A DNA stretch of 64,000 nt, from positions 32,077,253-32,141,252 of the forward strand of contig OY978525.1 of NCBI GenBank assembly GCA_963854835.1. The letters are read 5' to 3'. Source of the stretch: Megamerina dolium (Eukaryota > Arthropoda > Insecta > Diptera > Megamerinidae). Positions 37,351-48,624 of the stretch are shown here, one piece after another. The first letter of the stretch is position 1; each line of letters starts with the position of its first letter. A program made the position numbers and the translations under genes. The notes beneath the pieces were generated by a model, which saw only the letters and a program-made list of their open reading frames with translations, was not told where the DNA came from and did not search any database.

Positions 37351-38424
37351 TAGTTGGTATCTACTCTATCAGTGTTTAACTTAGCAAACTGCTAAATGAT
37401 TAAAATTACAGCAACTATTGTTCTGCTTTCAAATTCTATGAACTTTAGAGAAGTTTTTCAAATTTTGTCCAAATATTATATGTGAACGACTCATTGTGAA
37501 AAACAACAACAATAGGAGCAAACGATCTGGCACTTCGGTTGAATACAAGTATTGTACACACAGCATAAATTAAATTTTTGGTAGTAGTGGTGAAGGTTTT
37601 TGGCGAAGTTACCTTTTTAATTCACACCAAGATTTTCGTCAAATTCTTTCGTCTCTTCTTCCACAGCTTCTTATCAGTTCTGTACGATTTATAATTTTAT
37701 CAACATGAAAATCCATTAAAAAGTTTTTCATATCGTCATTCTTTTTTTATTATCTTCCTTTTTTTTTTTCTTCTTCGTTCTTTCTTTCTTAGTATTGCTA
37801 CTGTTGACGAAAGCTTACTTCCTTATGTAGCTTATGCTTTAGTAGAGAAATCTTATAGAAAATTACAAAACAACAACCAGTAAGTGCGTAAAAAAGAAAG
37901 TGTTTGACTTTTTCAATAATATTATTGTTGTTATTCTTGATGGTGGTGTGCTAATCTTTGAGAAAACAACAGCAAAAAATATAGCAACATAATTTTTGGT
38001 TTTATATCACTTCGTATGAAAATAAATTACATGGATTTTTGTTTTCCAGTTGTTTTTTTTTTTTTTGTTCCTTTTTTCTTAGACATTGATAATCTTGTTC
38101 ACAGTACAAACATCGTCCTGTATTATGCATGGCGTAGCAAAGCACATTTGTCAATAGAGTTTTCTTTCTTCACTCGTTTTTCTTTTTTGGTTTTTAAATC
38201 TACATAGCATAAGTTTAGGCGCAACAAAGAAGAAAATAAAGTTTATGAATTTATTCTTTCTAGTTTTTGTTTTTAAATTAATTTGTAACAACCAAATTGG
38301 TTTCATCCCACACAAATTTTTAATTCCTGGAAGATGGATAAGAGAGCGGCTCCTATTAATAGGGCGAAAAAAAATTAACAATTCGTATTGCAAAATTTGA
38401 AATTCTAAATTTCTTTCCCCGACA
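37351..38424. other. A+T-rich stretch without recognised gene
   Basis: Poly-T and TTC tracts predominate. Nothing recognised up to the start of the LOA-like fragment. Confidence 0.6.
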
Positions 38425-39246
38425 GGTACGCCTGGGAACAAGAGGACCTCCGCCACTACTCTACTCTCATCTTTACAGACGGTTCAAAACTCGATGGTAG
38501 GGTGGGAGGGGGTATATACTCGGAGGACCTCACCCCTAATATCTCGTTCCGCCTGCCTGACCACTGTACTGTGTCAGGCAGAAGTAAAAGCTATTAATAC
38601 TGCACTCACTTGAGTCAAGCAGAGCACTGTCTCTCGCAGAGACATTTGTATCTTGAGTGACAGCCAAGCTGCTATCAAAGCCCTGAACTCCGTTCTCGTT
38701 AAATCGAAGATCATTCCTGACTGCCGCAGATTTCTCGATAAGATTGCAGAGCAGCGCAACATTCTTCTGTGCTGGGTGCCTGGGCACAGAGGTTTACGAG
38801 GTAACTGCAAAGCAGATGAACTAGCAAGGAAGGACACAAAGGAGGCCTTAACTGAAGCTAACACAGATTTAGGGATTCCGATGGACGGACACACCCATCT
38901 GTAGGACGGCGAAATTTCTGTGGCCTAAAATCAGTGGGAAACGCACACGTAAACTTACTGACTAGACATTTCGACCTATGTTGGAGTGGTCACTGGCCAC
39001 TGCTTCATAGGTTCATACGCTGCAATATTGGGCCTAGGCTATCTCGCACACGACTTTTGCAGAAGCTGCAGAGATGAGGAGGAGCCTGAGACCGTCTCAC
39101 ATCTGCTATGCACCTGCCGTACTTTGTGCAGGATGCGCAAACAATTTTTAGGCCATTATCAAATGAATGACCTAGCAGAAATATCTCATGTTGAGATTAA
39201 CAACCTCCTAAAATTCATTAAAAACTCAGGTTGGTTCTACGAGTGA
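38425..39246 (+). pseudogene. RNase H and zinc-binding tail of a LOA/I-like element
   Basis: RNase H residues are visible in order: FTDGSKL (Asp, near 38475), then after a frameshift QAEVKAINTALT (Glu), LSDSQAAIKALN (Asp) and VPGHRGLRGNCKADELARK (His, Asp). One indel near 38572 and a TGA in place of a Trp codon near 38611 break the frame. After a second shift the tail reads VTGHCFIGSYAAILGLGY and FCRSCRDEEEPETVSHLLCT, giving a C-x2-C...H-x2-C pattern. It ends with a TGA at 39244-39246. No RT domain is present. Confidence 0.8.
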
Positions 39247-39310
39247 ATGGGTAAAGGGAATATCCGCGTGGTGTTACAATGGGTCTCTATCTGGGCTAAG
39301 TACGCCCTCT

Positions 39311-39337
39311 CCACGTTAACCTAACCTAACCTAACCT
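39311..39337. repeat. (TAACC)n tail of the LOA-like element
   Basis: About five TAACC units. On the other strand this is GGTTA/TTAGG-like, the canonical insect telomere motif that Diptera have lost. Here it abuts a 3'UTR, so it is read as the retrotransposon's own tail. Confidence 0.85.
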
Positions 39338-39424
39338 ATTGCAAAAAGAGAGACTACCTATTTTTCTAAATACCTATATTTATGCCCTTCAGCAATTTCC
39401 AAAAATAAGTATTGCTACTCATAC

Positions 39425-39435
39425 AAAATTAAAAT
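39425..39435. repeat. Target-site duplication, left copy
   Basis: AAAATTAAAAT occurs here beside the poly-T end of the jockey-like copy 2, and again at 40610-40620. The A+T composition makes the exact limits uncertain. Confidence 0.75.
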
Positions 39436-40609
39436 TTTTTTTTAAAATCCAAGCATTTATTGAATCTTTCTAAAATACCTAGAAACTAACAATAAGTATT
39501 CAAATCTTACAAAATAACTCAAATTATGTGATATTCCCTACGTTCCATCACAATTTATTGAGTCGCGAGGTATAACAATTTCACAGCATATTCAGTGTGC
39601 TCAGCAACAATTGCCTAGCAAGGGGATTCGGATGATTGTGTAATTTTTGAATGTAGCTTCTGCAGGACAATGCAACTTCCTCAGAAATTGGGGGTACATT
39701 TAAATCTCATATACCAAGGCGCGTTTACAATAATTCGCAGACGCTTGGATTGTATTCGCTGCAATTTTTCGAAATTTGAGGGAGATACGGTGCTCCACAA
39801 CTGAATACCATAAGTCCAGATTGGCTTCAGGATTGCTTTATATAATAGCATTTTGTATTCGAGATTCAACTTTGATCTTTTGTGTAACAGCCACCATAAC
39901 TGATTCATTTTAAGCTTGATCTGAGTTTTCTTTGCCTCTATGTGATTTTTCCAGGTCAGCCTTCTGTCGAGGTGAATACCCAAGTACTTTGTTGAGGAAC
40001 ATTGTGGAACTGATTGGCCATTAATTTTAAGTGGGGGACATGTATGTAGCCTTAGCGTGAAGGTTACATGTACGCTCTTTGATTCATTGACTTTTATACG
40101 CCATTTTGCTAGCCAGATTTCGAGAGAATCGATATGAGTCTGCAGGAGTTTAGTAGCTTCTATGGGGTTAGAGCGAGAGCACAATATTCGATATGGTCGA
40201 TATGAATGTATAGTTATTGTTGGGCATATCTGGAGTGTATAAGAGATACAGTAAGGGGCCCAAAACGCTTCCTTGAGGAACGCCAGCGTGAATATCCAAT
40301 GGATTTGTTGTGTAATCCTTGTGATGTACGAGAATTTGTCTTTTCGTAAGGTAGCTACTAAGCAATGAGGAGACATTTGCAGGCAGTAATAGTTTGAGTT
40401 TGTAAATAAGGCCACCGTGCCATACTTTATCGAAAGCTTGAGTGATATCAAGAAAGACAGCTGAGCAATACTTTTTTTATTCAAAAGTGTTCCTTATCAG
40501 AGTTACAATGCGGTGGAGTTGTTCTATTGTGCCGTGCTGTTTTCTAAAACCCAACTGATGTTGGGGAATCAGTTGGTTGAGGTTAATAAATGGAGTTATA
40601 TTCATGACA
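39436..40609 (-). mobile_element. Jockey-like non-LTR retrotransposon, copy 2 (5'-truncated)
   Basis: It is collinear with 2389-3560 of copy 1, including the 3'UTR, and breaks off within ORF2 at 40609, just after GGAGTTATATTCATGACAA. It is flanked by an 11-bp duplication. Truncation during reverse transcription explains its shape. Differences from copy 1 are mostly substitutions plus a short indel at the 3' end of ORF2. Confidence 0.88.
39581..40609 (-). pseudogene. Jockey-like ORF2 C-terminal half, catalytic box lost
   Basis: The minus strand encodes MNITPFINLNQLIPQHQLGF, RKQHGTIEQLHR, then (next frame) HAGVPQGSVLGPLLYLLYTP and DMPNNNYTFIST. The expected YADD box is missing, and reading resumes in a shifted frame at ILCSRSNPIEATKLL, followed by KINGQSVPQ, STKYLGIHLDRRLTW and NAPWYMR. 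The C-terminus reads HPNPLARQLL and STLNML before a stop at 39581-39583. Copy 1 lacks a longer stretch that ends at the same base. Confidence 0.82.
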
Positions 40610-40620
40610 AAAATTAAAAT
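40610..40620. repeat. Target-site duplication, right copy
   Basis: AAAATTAAAAT, matching 39425-39435, directly abuts the truncated 5' end of the jockey-like copy 2. Confidence 0.75.
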
Positions 40621-41906
40621 TAAAATGTTTATATATGAATGACGATAAGTATTTGTCAAAATTCGAAGGAGAAAATTAATCAAATTTCGCTTCAAGTCAT
40701 ATCTTGAGTTTATTAAAGAGTTATTTTTCTCCACTCTTTGATATTTCATCATATTTGAAGATCCTTTTTCACTTTTACGATATTTACTCCCACACGACAG
40801 CACGAGGCAATAACTTATTTTCGAATATTTACTACTATTTATGTCGCATCAAATATTATTAAATCATCACAAATTGACGTCATCACTTATGCGATTGATT
40901 TTGATTTTTTTTCTTTTTTATTCTCACATACGTATGTAGTCACAACCACGTAGCCTACATACATGCATACAATAGATCGACTCATAAATATTAACGTACT
41001 CAAAATTTATGTACACATATGCTGCCAACAAGAATATTGTTACAAATTTCCTTGCATATTGCAGGCGTATGTGAAATGTACGTGTATAAAATGTATATGC
41101 AATATTTAAATTTGTACTAGCTACTTTTGATATCAACATTACACCCTCGTTTCGTTTCGTAATGAAAGCACAAAAATACAAAAAAAAAAAGAAATCCAAA
41201 ATACTAGTACGACTTCAATTTCAATTTCCATTCATTTAAGTTAATTAGATTTGATCATCACCGAGTGCTTGATGCGTGCCCTCAATATAAAATAGGTTAA
41301 TACGCTCTTCATACGCGCCTAGCATTTACAACATTCATACATACTACATTCGTGTAGACACGCATATATTTAAATTTATGACAGCAATTGAAATGTTGTA
41401 ATTTTCTTTATGTGCGCCCATAAAAATAAACAGAGCCTTCAACATAGACGCAGACACTTACGCTCCAATACCAATACGACTACAAAATTATCATCCCAAG
41501 TAGCGATGTGTGCTAATGTTTACTAGTGTTGCAAAAAACACGCAAAAAATAAAATAAAAAACTCTGACTAAATGTCTGTGAGAAAAAACTATTTCAAGTG
41601 GGTTTATTAAATTCACCATCATTTTCTCCATATGAGTCTACCATAGGTAGCAGTCGTTTGCGATTTGATATTCTTTCACTTCACATCATAAATATCTTCT
41701 TTCGACACATCTGTTTCTATTTGAAAATTATTTACTACACTTATAAAATTAAATAAATGCTGATTCTCAACTCAACATTTCAATTTATTTTCTTCCAGAC
41801 TATCGTCAGAAGGAACCTTAGTTCATTAAACTAATTCATATGAAGTAGTGAAGACAACAACCTTGTAGGAAAAATTTGCTTATGATTTGCTTTTCTTTTG
41901 AATTTG
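40621..41906. other. A+T-rich stretch without recognised gene
   Basis: No recurrent repeat or recognisable frame. Several TACATAC tracts occur. Confidence 0.6.
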
Positions 41907-42010
41907 TAACTGGCGCCAACTAGCGAAGGGAAGAGCTGGCTGGCGAAGCATGCTAGATTCGGCCTAAATCGATTTTCGATTGTAATGGCCACATAAGTAA
42001 GTAAATTAAA
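41907..42010 (+). mobile_element. RTE-like non-LTR tail fragment, forward
   Basis: The plus strand encodes NWRQLAKGRAGWRSMLDSA and a stop (TAA). This is followed by ATTGTAATGGCCACATAAG and a short AAGTAAGTA tail, the same arrangement as the best copy at 19.2 kb but with a different tetranucleotide tail. Confidence 0.75.
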
Positions 42011-43216
42011 TCTTTGTGAAAGCAATTTTGGATGAGAAACTATTACCCTGTTCGAAGTTGTTTTGCGTCTATGTTATTTAAATTGAAACTAAACAAAATA
42101 TATACTCTCGATTCTATAAGCAAATTGCTATAAAACTCTCAGATTTTTTCACTAAATATCAACTGGAAGCAATACTGATGTGAATTGACGAAGCTCAAAG
42201 GCTGCTCAATAAAGTCGTTCCTCTCAAATTGTTATAACATAATGGCGAATTGAAAACCATATTATAAACGGTGGATTTAAATTGCCATGAGGAAATGTTG
42301 CAGAAGCTTTATAGAAACACTTGCAATTTAACCTTCTGAAATTGTAAATGGTTACTTTGGTACTTTCATATTTTATTCTGATTATTATATGCTATATAAA
42401 CACCGCGAGCTGACATAGTTTTTCTGCAGCTTTAGCTAGCAAAGTTCTAGACTATGTGATTGGGACTAACGATGCCAAAATCCCTATATAATTATGTCTG
42501 TGTCTTGCAACGCCTAATGAATTACTGCTTCCTGTTTCTCCTGTTATCTATCAGACCTATTTTCCCACGTCGTAATTGAGTCTAGAATGAACTCTTAATA
42601 GGTCAGTGTAAAATTTCAGAGTCGCATCTGCCTTAAACGGCTAGGGTCAAAAAAACGTCTGGACTGTCGCTTACTCTTTCAGTTTCCTTAGTACTCAATC
42701 AGGCTCTGTTTTTACCTTTCACTTATCAAGTTATTTTTAAAACCGCTATTTATCCTACAGAAAGGTTTTGGACCTCTAAAAGGGGCCAGTAAATCTGCTT
42801 TATCATTGTCATCAGGCTGCTTACGTCACGGCACGCATATTAGAGAATATCATTAGCAGTTCATTAGAAATGATTGTCTGAAAGTATAGATACGATATGT
42901 TAGTACTATAAAAGCCTCTTCGATTGCGTTCTTTAACAGATAAATTCAAGACGTGTGCGTCCCCCTCAAAAATGGAAGTTGGTTTTGCCAATACAACTGC
43001 TTTTTGTAAATTGGGTCCTACAATCTTCGCTCCAGCTCAGAATGATGAATTCCAAGCAAGGTCTAGATTCTTAATGTTCCTCGCCAGATCGCTGTATTTT
43101 AAGTGGAGTAGTTTATGTAGACCTAGGGCTGAATAGGCGCTGCTGTGGAAAACTTTTCAATCGAACCAGTTACACTCAAGCAGGTTATCCTATGAATATC
43201 AAAAAAAAATTAATTG
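42011..43216. other. Unassigned stretch, somewhat less A+T-rich
   Basis: A short frame at 42924-43136 and neighbours match nothing I know. The base composition (for example 42600-43140) hints at an old coding remnant, but no motif is visible. Confidence 0.45.
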
Positions 43217-43400
43217 AGGAATCCTTCGCCGAGCTTCTCCTCCAGTACTCTTATCTACGTTAAATTTTGGACAGTATTAGAAGGAACCTACTTATTTTAG
43301 CCGGTTCCGAATGGCAGAACTTTCTGCGACATCACTTTTTCTGAGCTTTGTCACAGACTTCTTTTAGAAGCTTTACCATGGAAAAATTGTTATTTCTGGT
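43217..43400 (-). mobile_element. tRNA-derived SINE, 3' half
   Basis: GCCGAGCTTCTCCTCCAGTA, TTAAATTTTGGACAGTATTA, GCCGGTTCCGAATGGCAGAA and TTTCTGAGCTTTGTCACAGA are the inverse of the SINE body at 49.2-49.45 kb. The tRNA-like head is absent. Confidence 0.85.
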
Positions 43401-45159
43401 TGAAAGTCAAAATCTTGGATAATCCCCGATTTAAAACTCAATTTCTTTTCAGCAGTTTTGGTGGTTTTATGTTTTCAGCCATTACTTTAAGTTTCATTTA
43501 TACAAGGGTCTATCAAAAGGTACCCGTATTGGAAGAAAGATGGCTTTGGAGTATACTTGATGATTGTCGTGTTTGTTCCTTATGGAGAGCCTTTCAACAT
43601 CTACGACATCCATGAAATATGGACTGAATTACGGAATTACAGAACAAAGTTGCTGTTTTAACTTTATATCGAGAAGCACGGAAAACTTATGATACAACTG
43701 GCTGCCAAATAAATATTATCCTATGAATCAGTTTACAAATTAGTATGGCTATATTTTACAGATGTTAGTAAAGGACGAAATAGTTTTTTCCACACTATTG
43801 AGCCGATTGACTTCTTAAAATAAAACAAACATTGTCTATCACTGGGAACAAACAACAACAAACAATTTTGTTGTTGTAGGTATATATATTTCCTAAAGGG
43901 CACCTAATATTATGTTGGTACATTCACGCTTCATGCTTCAAACAACATCACGACATTTAATGCAAGCATGTCAATCATCATAATAAAAACGTACGCAATC
44001 GTCATGTCATAAATGATCTTTACGTTACGTTCATAAAGTAACTAATAAATTGCTTTGAATTAAAGTCGCACGTTGATGTACGCACTCCCAATGGCAGAGT
44101 ACCTTCATACGAAAGTACGTATTTACGCACATACAAATTGAACGGACGACGACAGAAGATAAAGTATTGCAAATTATATCAAATTTACGATTGTAAGTTG
44201 TTTTATTTATTTTATTATTTTTATTATTATTATTATTATTATCATTATTTTTTTGCTGTGATTTAGATTGTAAAGGCAAAACGTAAAAGTGATGGCAACG
44301 TACGAGTAGTAATCATATGCAGGTATATTGTATGTGTTCTAAAGCAGTTGATGGTTGATGGAAACATCAAGCTAAATAACGTCAACTAAATATAAAATAT
44401 AAGCATATGCATGTGTATGCATGAGTGTTGGTGTTACATGTACATATGCACAAACATACATACTTATACAAATTGTTCAATGTTGCAAAATGTTATTGTT
44501 TTGTATGCTTTCCAGCATCAGCAGCAACAACAAAAACTTCGTATACCAGCTTGCAATCGACAAACGTTCATTCGCATGCCTACACATGTACCCGTTCGTA
44601 CAAACACTCTTTCTCACGTACAAGTTTGTAATAATATACGTACATATTGTATATATGAACACATCACATGAGGCGTATCTAACATAAAGACATATATTCA
44701 CATACAGCTACCTATGCATACGTACACATATACAAATGTATGTAGGTATGTATATGAAAACACACGTACATCGTTCAGTAGACAATAAAATTTACAAGAT
44801 TGGCAAATGTACACACACGGATAGATGTATACATAGTACAATGTATTGTATATGAATATATGTGTACATACATCAGTGTTTCCCAACTTAAATTGAAGTT
44901 GACATATATATAATAGATAATCCAACAATACTTTAATAGAAAGTAAGAGTCAAATATCGGAAGAATCCAATGTTAATGCTCTTGGCAATACAGTGCTATA
45001 CACAGCACAAAAGTGCTTATACAAATAATTTATAGCAACGTCTTACGTCATGGTGGTGCTTAATAAAATTAAAAATAAACCATATGCAATTCCATAAATA
45101 GAATTTTTTTCGTCGCACTCACGTTCGTACGTATTTGGATTACTGCGTACGCATGCACC
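43401..45159. other. A+T-rich stretch with simple repeats, no clear gene
   Basis: It includes ATTATTATTATTATT near 44225-44240 and many TACATA tracts. The sequence from about 43500 (ACAAGGGTCTATCAAAAGGT) could be a transposon tip, but I found no partner end. Confidence 0.5.
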
Positions 45160-45275
45160 AGCCAACTCTTTCCTTCGCTAGTTGGCGCCAGTACTTGGTC
45201 TTCCTACCGGAGGTTAGGTCTAGGAAGTTTAGGTTAGGAGTCTAACACCTTCTTGGCCTGAGAGTGTTTTTCCAT
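45160..45275 (-). mobile_element. RTE-like non-LTR tail fragment, internally deleted
   Basis: CTTTCCTTCGCTAGTTGGCG then CCAGTACTTGGTCTTCC and GGAGGTTAGGTCTAGGAAG are parts of the same tail as at 19.24-19.43 kb, minus strand, with the segment for NLTALGIS missing. Confidence 0.65.
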
Positions 45276-45303
45276 GTTAAACTTACATTTTCTATAAAAA
45301 TGT

Positions 45304-45311
45304 TCTGTAAT
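45304..45311. repeat. 8-bp target-site duplication, left
   Basis: TCTGTAAT, repeated exactly at 46094-46101 on the other side of the hAT element. Confidence 0.9.
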
Positions 45312-46093
45312 CAGTGTTGCCGCTAGAAAAATATTTTTTTTACCAAATCCTGTCGAAAAAGTAACCAAAATCGAGAAAAAGTAACCATAATAAAAAAAAC
45401 ACTATATAATATAAAAAAATCGTATATACGTCAACATTTTTACTTTAGCTTCAAAAAAGTAAACTCTTAAAGAATACGAGAACAAAAACATTTCATAACA
45501 GCAAAAACTTAAATTAAAATGGTTACATGAACACATATTTGATGTAATGATTAAAATTCATTTTGTTATACATTTGATGTAAAGCACAATAAACCATGTC
45601 ACCTGCTTTCGTCGCTTTCGCTATCAAATTCCATTTCCTCAGCACGCTTTCTGATCAGAAATCTTTAGAAAACATCTTAAAATAAGAATGTCTCACTTAT
45701 TAATCCAAATTACCCACTTTTCCATGTTCGCCTTTATGTTTGTAGTCTTTAAATTAAAAAATAAAGGCTTCCAAAAGACCGCTCTTCCCTAAAACCCGCT
45801 TTTTATTTGTAAGCAAACTAGAGATGATAATATGACAATAACATGATGTTTCGATTAATCGTGCTGCCACTATTAATCTCAGTGACAGAAGTTATGCCAA
45901 CATGCCACTTCTTGCACAAAAATAAAAGAACGTATGAAACAAAAAAAATTGTAGTTATAAGACGTATTAAAGATATATTTTAGTTAATACTTGATCCGAG
46001 TTAAAAGTAACCAAAAATAATTAAAATTTACCTCGTAACCAAACGCAAAAAAGTTACCAATTTTGGTAAAAAGTAACCAAAACGGCAACACTG
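45312..46093. mobile_element. Non-autonomous hAT element
   Basis: It begins CAGTGTTGCCG and ends CGGCAACACTG, an 11-bp terminal inversion of the hAT type (CAnnG ends), within a perfect 8-bp duplication. Short AAGTAACCA motifs recur near both ends (about 45359, 45378, 46004, 46035 and 46071), as expected of transposase-binding sites. At about 45605-45645 the minus strand reads RAEEMEFDSESDESR and a stop, possibly the acidic tail of a lost transposase or of a captured gene. It cannot encode its own transposase. Confidence 0.85.
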
Positions 46094-46101
46094 TCTGTAA
46101 T
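46094..46101. repeat. 8-bp target-site duplication, right
   Basis: TCTGTAAT, identical to 45304-45311. Confidence 0.9.
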
Positions 46102-47840
46102 GTAATCATGGGGTTATCAACAGTGAGAACCTGCAGTCTGAGAACCCCCATAAAATTAGAGTTCTTAGAAGCGACTAGTTGTCTACTTTTGATTGATTGT
46201 TTCTTTTTCTATTTTTTTCTGTTCAGGGCAGTCTTAGATATGCCCTTAGATATGATATGAATCTCTATATTATTTATGTGGACCATAAATCTAGCATTGT
46301 TCTAAAAGTATTTAGTCTGAAAAGTTGGAGGACGAGTAACCAGAAAATGTCGGCAATTCACGACTTATTTTTTTTTTTTTTTGTTCAATTTCTAGTCGTG
46401 GAGAAAACTACATATGTATCAGTAGCGAAGAAGATTAAACTGTCTTACTTTTATGTACGAAATCTTATTGGTTTTCAATTGATTTGGTTTTAGTACATAT
46501 CTAGATGACAATTTTGTCTTTACAACCAAGGTGCAACAGTTAAGATTAGAGTCGGCAAATTGTAGATTAAAATTTCAAATTCTTTAACAATATATTCTAG
46601 TGATTTTAGTTATCTATTCGCAATCTGGATGTCCAGATTGGAGCGAAAGAGAAAATTTGTTTTGATTTTTTTAAATTTCATTAAATATGTGTTCCAACTA
46701 AAAGTGAGGAATGAGGTGGGCTTCCTCTGGGCAAAAACTATAGAGAAATCATCTTACTGAAATCTGAATGAGAAAAGTAAAACAATTTATTAGCTTATAA
46801 GTACAATGATGAAGAATCACTGAACTGATGCCAGCGCATTCATATGCCAGTATGGATATATACAATGAATGGGAGATACAAAGAACATTACAACAACAAC
46901 AACAACAACGTCAGTAAAAACAACCGTAACGATGATGAACAAATGACAATGACGGCAACATGTAGGTACGTACATGTGTATATGCAAACAGTAACAACAA
47001 TACAATTGTTGCCGCCACCAACAACAGCAACAACAACAACGCACAGTTGATATATCGAAATACATTACATTGAAATTACATAGTAACGGTTATATGTATG
47101 AAGCAACAACAACAAAAACAATACTGATGAAGCTGATGCTCATGCTGATGTTGATTCTGATGTTACTTCTATTATAATTGATGGTCGAAGTAGTATGCTA
47201 CACATGCCCACAGTGAAGCACACTATTCTCTGTCTACCATATTTCTCTCTCTTTCTCTCTCTCTCACTCTCTCCTTTTTTAGTATTCTAAAATATGTCAA
47301 TATTGTTGACAATGTTATTGTAGTTATTGCTGATGTTTTCAATTTTCAATACATTATTATTGACATTGTTGTATGTAGGTAGTTGTTGTAACTGATGAAT
47401 TCCAATTTTGTTGTCAAACTAATTTGTCACAAAATGTCATTGGGCATTTTAGTTGGATATGCTAAAAACTAACTAGCATTATTTTGGTCATGTTTTTACA
47501 TAGAATTCTGACTTTTCTTTTCAAATTTTTCAGTGTGGTTAAAAACTTAATTGGGAAGTTTGAATAATTTTTATCGATTTGTTTTTCGAAATTGAATAAT
47601 AAATTATTACTGCTTTAGCATTGGATATCCTCAGTTTTTACACATTATTTAAATTGCTTGACAAAACAAATTGTATAGCAATTGGAAGTACCGGCTAAAG
47701 TTAAATATTGTGCCAGTAAACAAACTTTCTCCAACATAGTATTTGGAATATTCTTCCTAAAGTTTTCAAATATGCAGACATAGTTTGAATTTTGAATAAA
47801 AAATCTTTTTTGGGGGTCATTTGTACATTTTTTCACATTT
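46102..47840. other. A+T-rich stretch with (CAA)n tracts, no clear gene
   Basis: ACAACAACAACAACAAC near 46889-46908 and again near 47020-47040 and 47100 gives poly-Asn and poly-Cys frames by composition. A CT-rich tract lies at 47245-47275. Confidence 0.6.
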
Positions 47841-47955
47841 TTACGTTCATATTATGTGGAAGCGCCCTTAAGGAGTAAAAATAGAGAGTAATTCTGTTTA
47901 AGGAATGTTTTGAGAAAAATACAATTTTACCCCTTTAAGGTACCATGGAAGCGAT
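47841..47955 (+). repeat. Fragment of the 8.2-kb degenerate tandem family
   Basis: GCGCCCTTAAGGAGTAAAAA then GAGAAAAATACAATTTTACC and CCTTTAAGG match one unit of the family at 8.2-9.9 kb. Confidence 0.5.
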
Positions 47956-47959
47956 GAAG

Positions 47960-48135
47960 GTTGGTAGCTTGATGTGGCTGTCCGCTTGCGCGGACACACT
48001 TAGGCCAAATGAGGTCCATTGTGATGCCGCAGGCGGGCGACCCTATTTCCCTTGGGAACCAACCCGAGCTTCGGGTAAAGCGTAATATGCTTCCCAGCTG
48101 ATAGTAAGCCAGCTCAGCGAGATAAAGTGACTACC
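47960..48135 (-). mobile_element. LOA-like non-LTR 3'UTR fragment, reverse
   Basis: On the minus strand: GCGGCATCACAATGGACCTC, then TTTGGCCTAAGTGTGTCC and a GTCCGC/GCGGAC hairpin. It is the counterpart of 25035-25145 and of the 3'UTR at 39.27 kb. The neighbouring sequence (GCTCGGGTTGGTTCCC) is less A+T-rich and probably belongs to the same element. Confidence 0.6.
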
Positions 48136-48262
48136 CAATAACTTATTCTTTCAAGATAGGAAATAGAGTTGGCTCTAATTTAGAGATGCTATATTAAGAG
48201 TCAACCTTTGAGATTTGGGAAAATGATTATATATGAAATTGATATCAAGTTAATATACAACT

Positions 48263-48622
48263 GGGTGCCGTAGCTCAGTGGTTAGTGTGTTGGCCTCCTG
48301 ATCTGTAGGTTGTTGGTTCAATTCCCGACTGAAGAATAACAAATTTAACATTGAAAAGATTTTTCTTTCGAACGGTACCCAACTAGCGGTAAGCAATTGG
48401 CAATTCTTCCGGCAGTAACAATTTGACACTGAAAAGCTTCTAAAAGAACTCTGTTACAAAGCTGAGAAAAAGTGATGTCCCAAGAGTTCTGCCGTTCAGA
48501 ACCGGCTAAAATAAGTAGGTCTCTTCTAATACTGTCCGAAATTCAACACGCATAACAGTAATGGAATAGAAATTCGGCCAAAGAACCCTTCGGTGCTTAT
48601 AGTTGCCACATATTTATTTATT
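48263..48622 (+). mobile_element. tRNA-derived SINE, complete copy
   Basis: The head GGGTGCCG is followed by TAGCTCAGTGG (A box, 48271-48281) and GGTTCAATTCC (B box, 48315-48325), the internal pol III promoter of a tRNA. A ~290-bp unrelated body follows (CTTCCGGCAGTAACAATTTG, GTTCTGCCGTTCAGAACCGG, ATACTGTCCGAAATTCAACA). It ends in GCCACATATTTATTTATTTA. The head lacks a clear 3' acceptor stem, so this is not a tRNA gene. It abuts the Helentron-like element that starts at 48625. Confidence 0.88.
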
Positions 48623-48624
48623 TA

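Larger units (their letters stand above)
38425..39340 (+). mobile_element. LOA/I-like non-LTR retrotransposon, 3' end
   Basis: The fragment carries an RNase H domain, a C-terminal zinc-binding tail, a short 3'UTR (39247-39310) and a terminal (TAACC)n tract at 39311-39337. The rest of the element is missing, so the copy is 5'-truncated. An RNase H in a non-LTR element points to the I/LOA group. The 3'UTR motif recurs at 25.0 and 48.0 kb. Confidence 0.75.

Noticed and set aside
39311..39337. Interstitial telomere repeat
   Set aside because: It directly follows a LOA-like 3'UTR, and Diptera lack TTAGG telomeres. Best read as a retrotransposon tail.
43500..43720. Possible transposon beginning at ACAAGGGTCTATCAAAAGGT
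   Set aside because: No opposite end, duplication or transposase motif found.
46817..47065. Cys/Val-rich and Asn/Thr-rich frames on opposite strands
   Set aside because: Caused by (CAA)n and (GTT)n tracts.
48263..48335. Possible tRNA gene (A and B boxes)
   Set aside because: No acceptor stem closes 3' of the B box, and the head is joined to the same ~290-bp body at two other sites. It is a SINE head.
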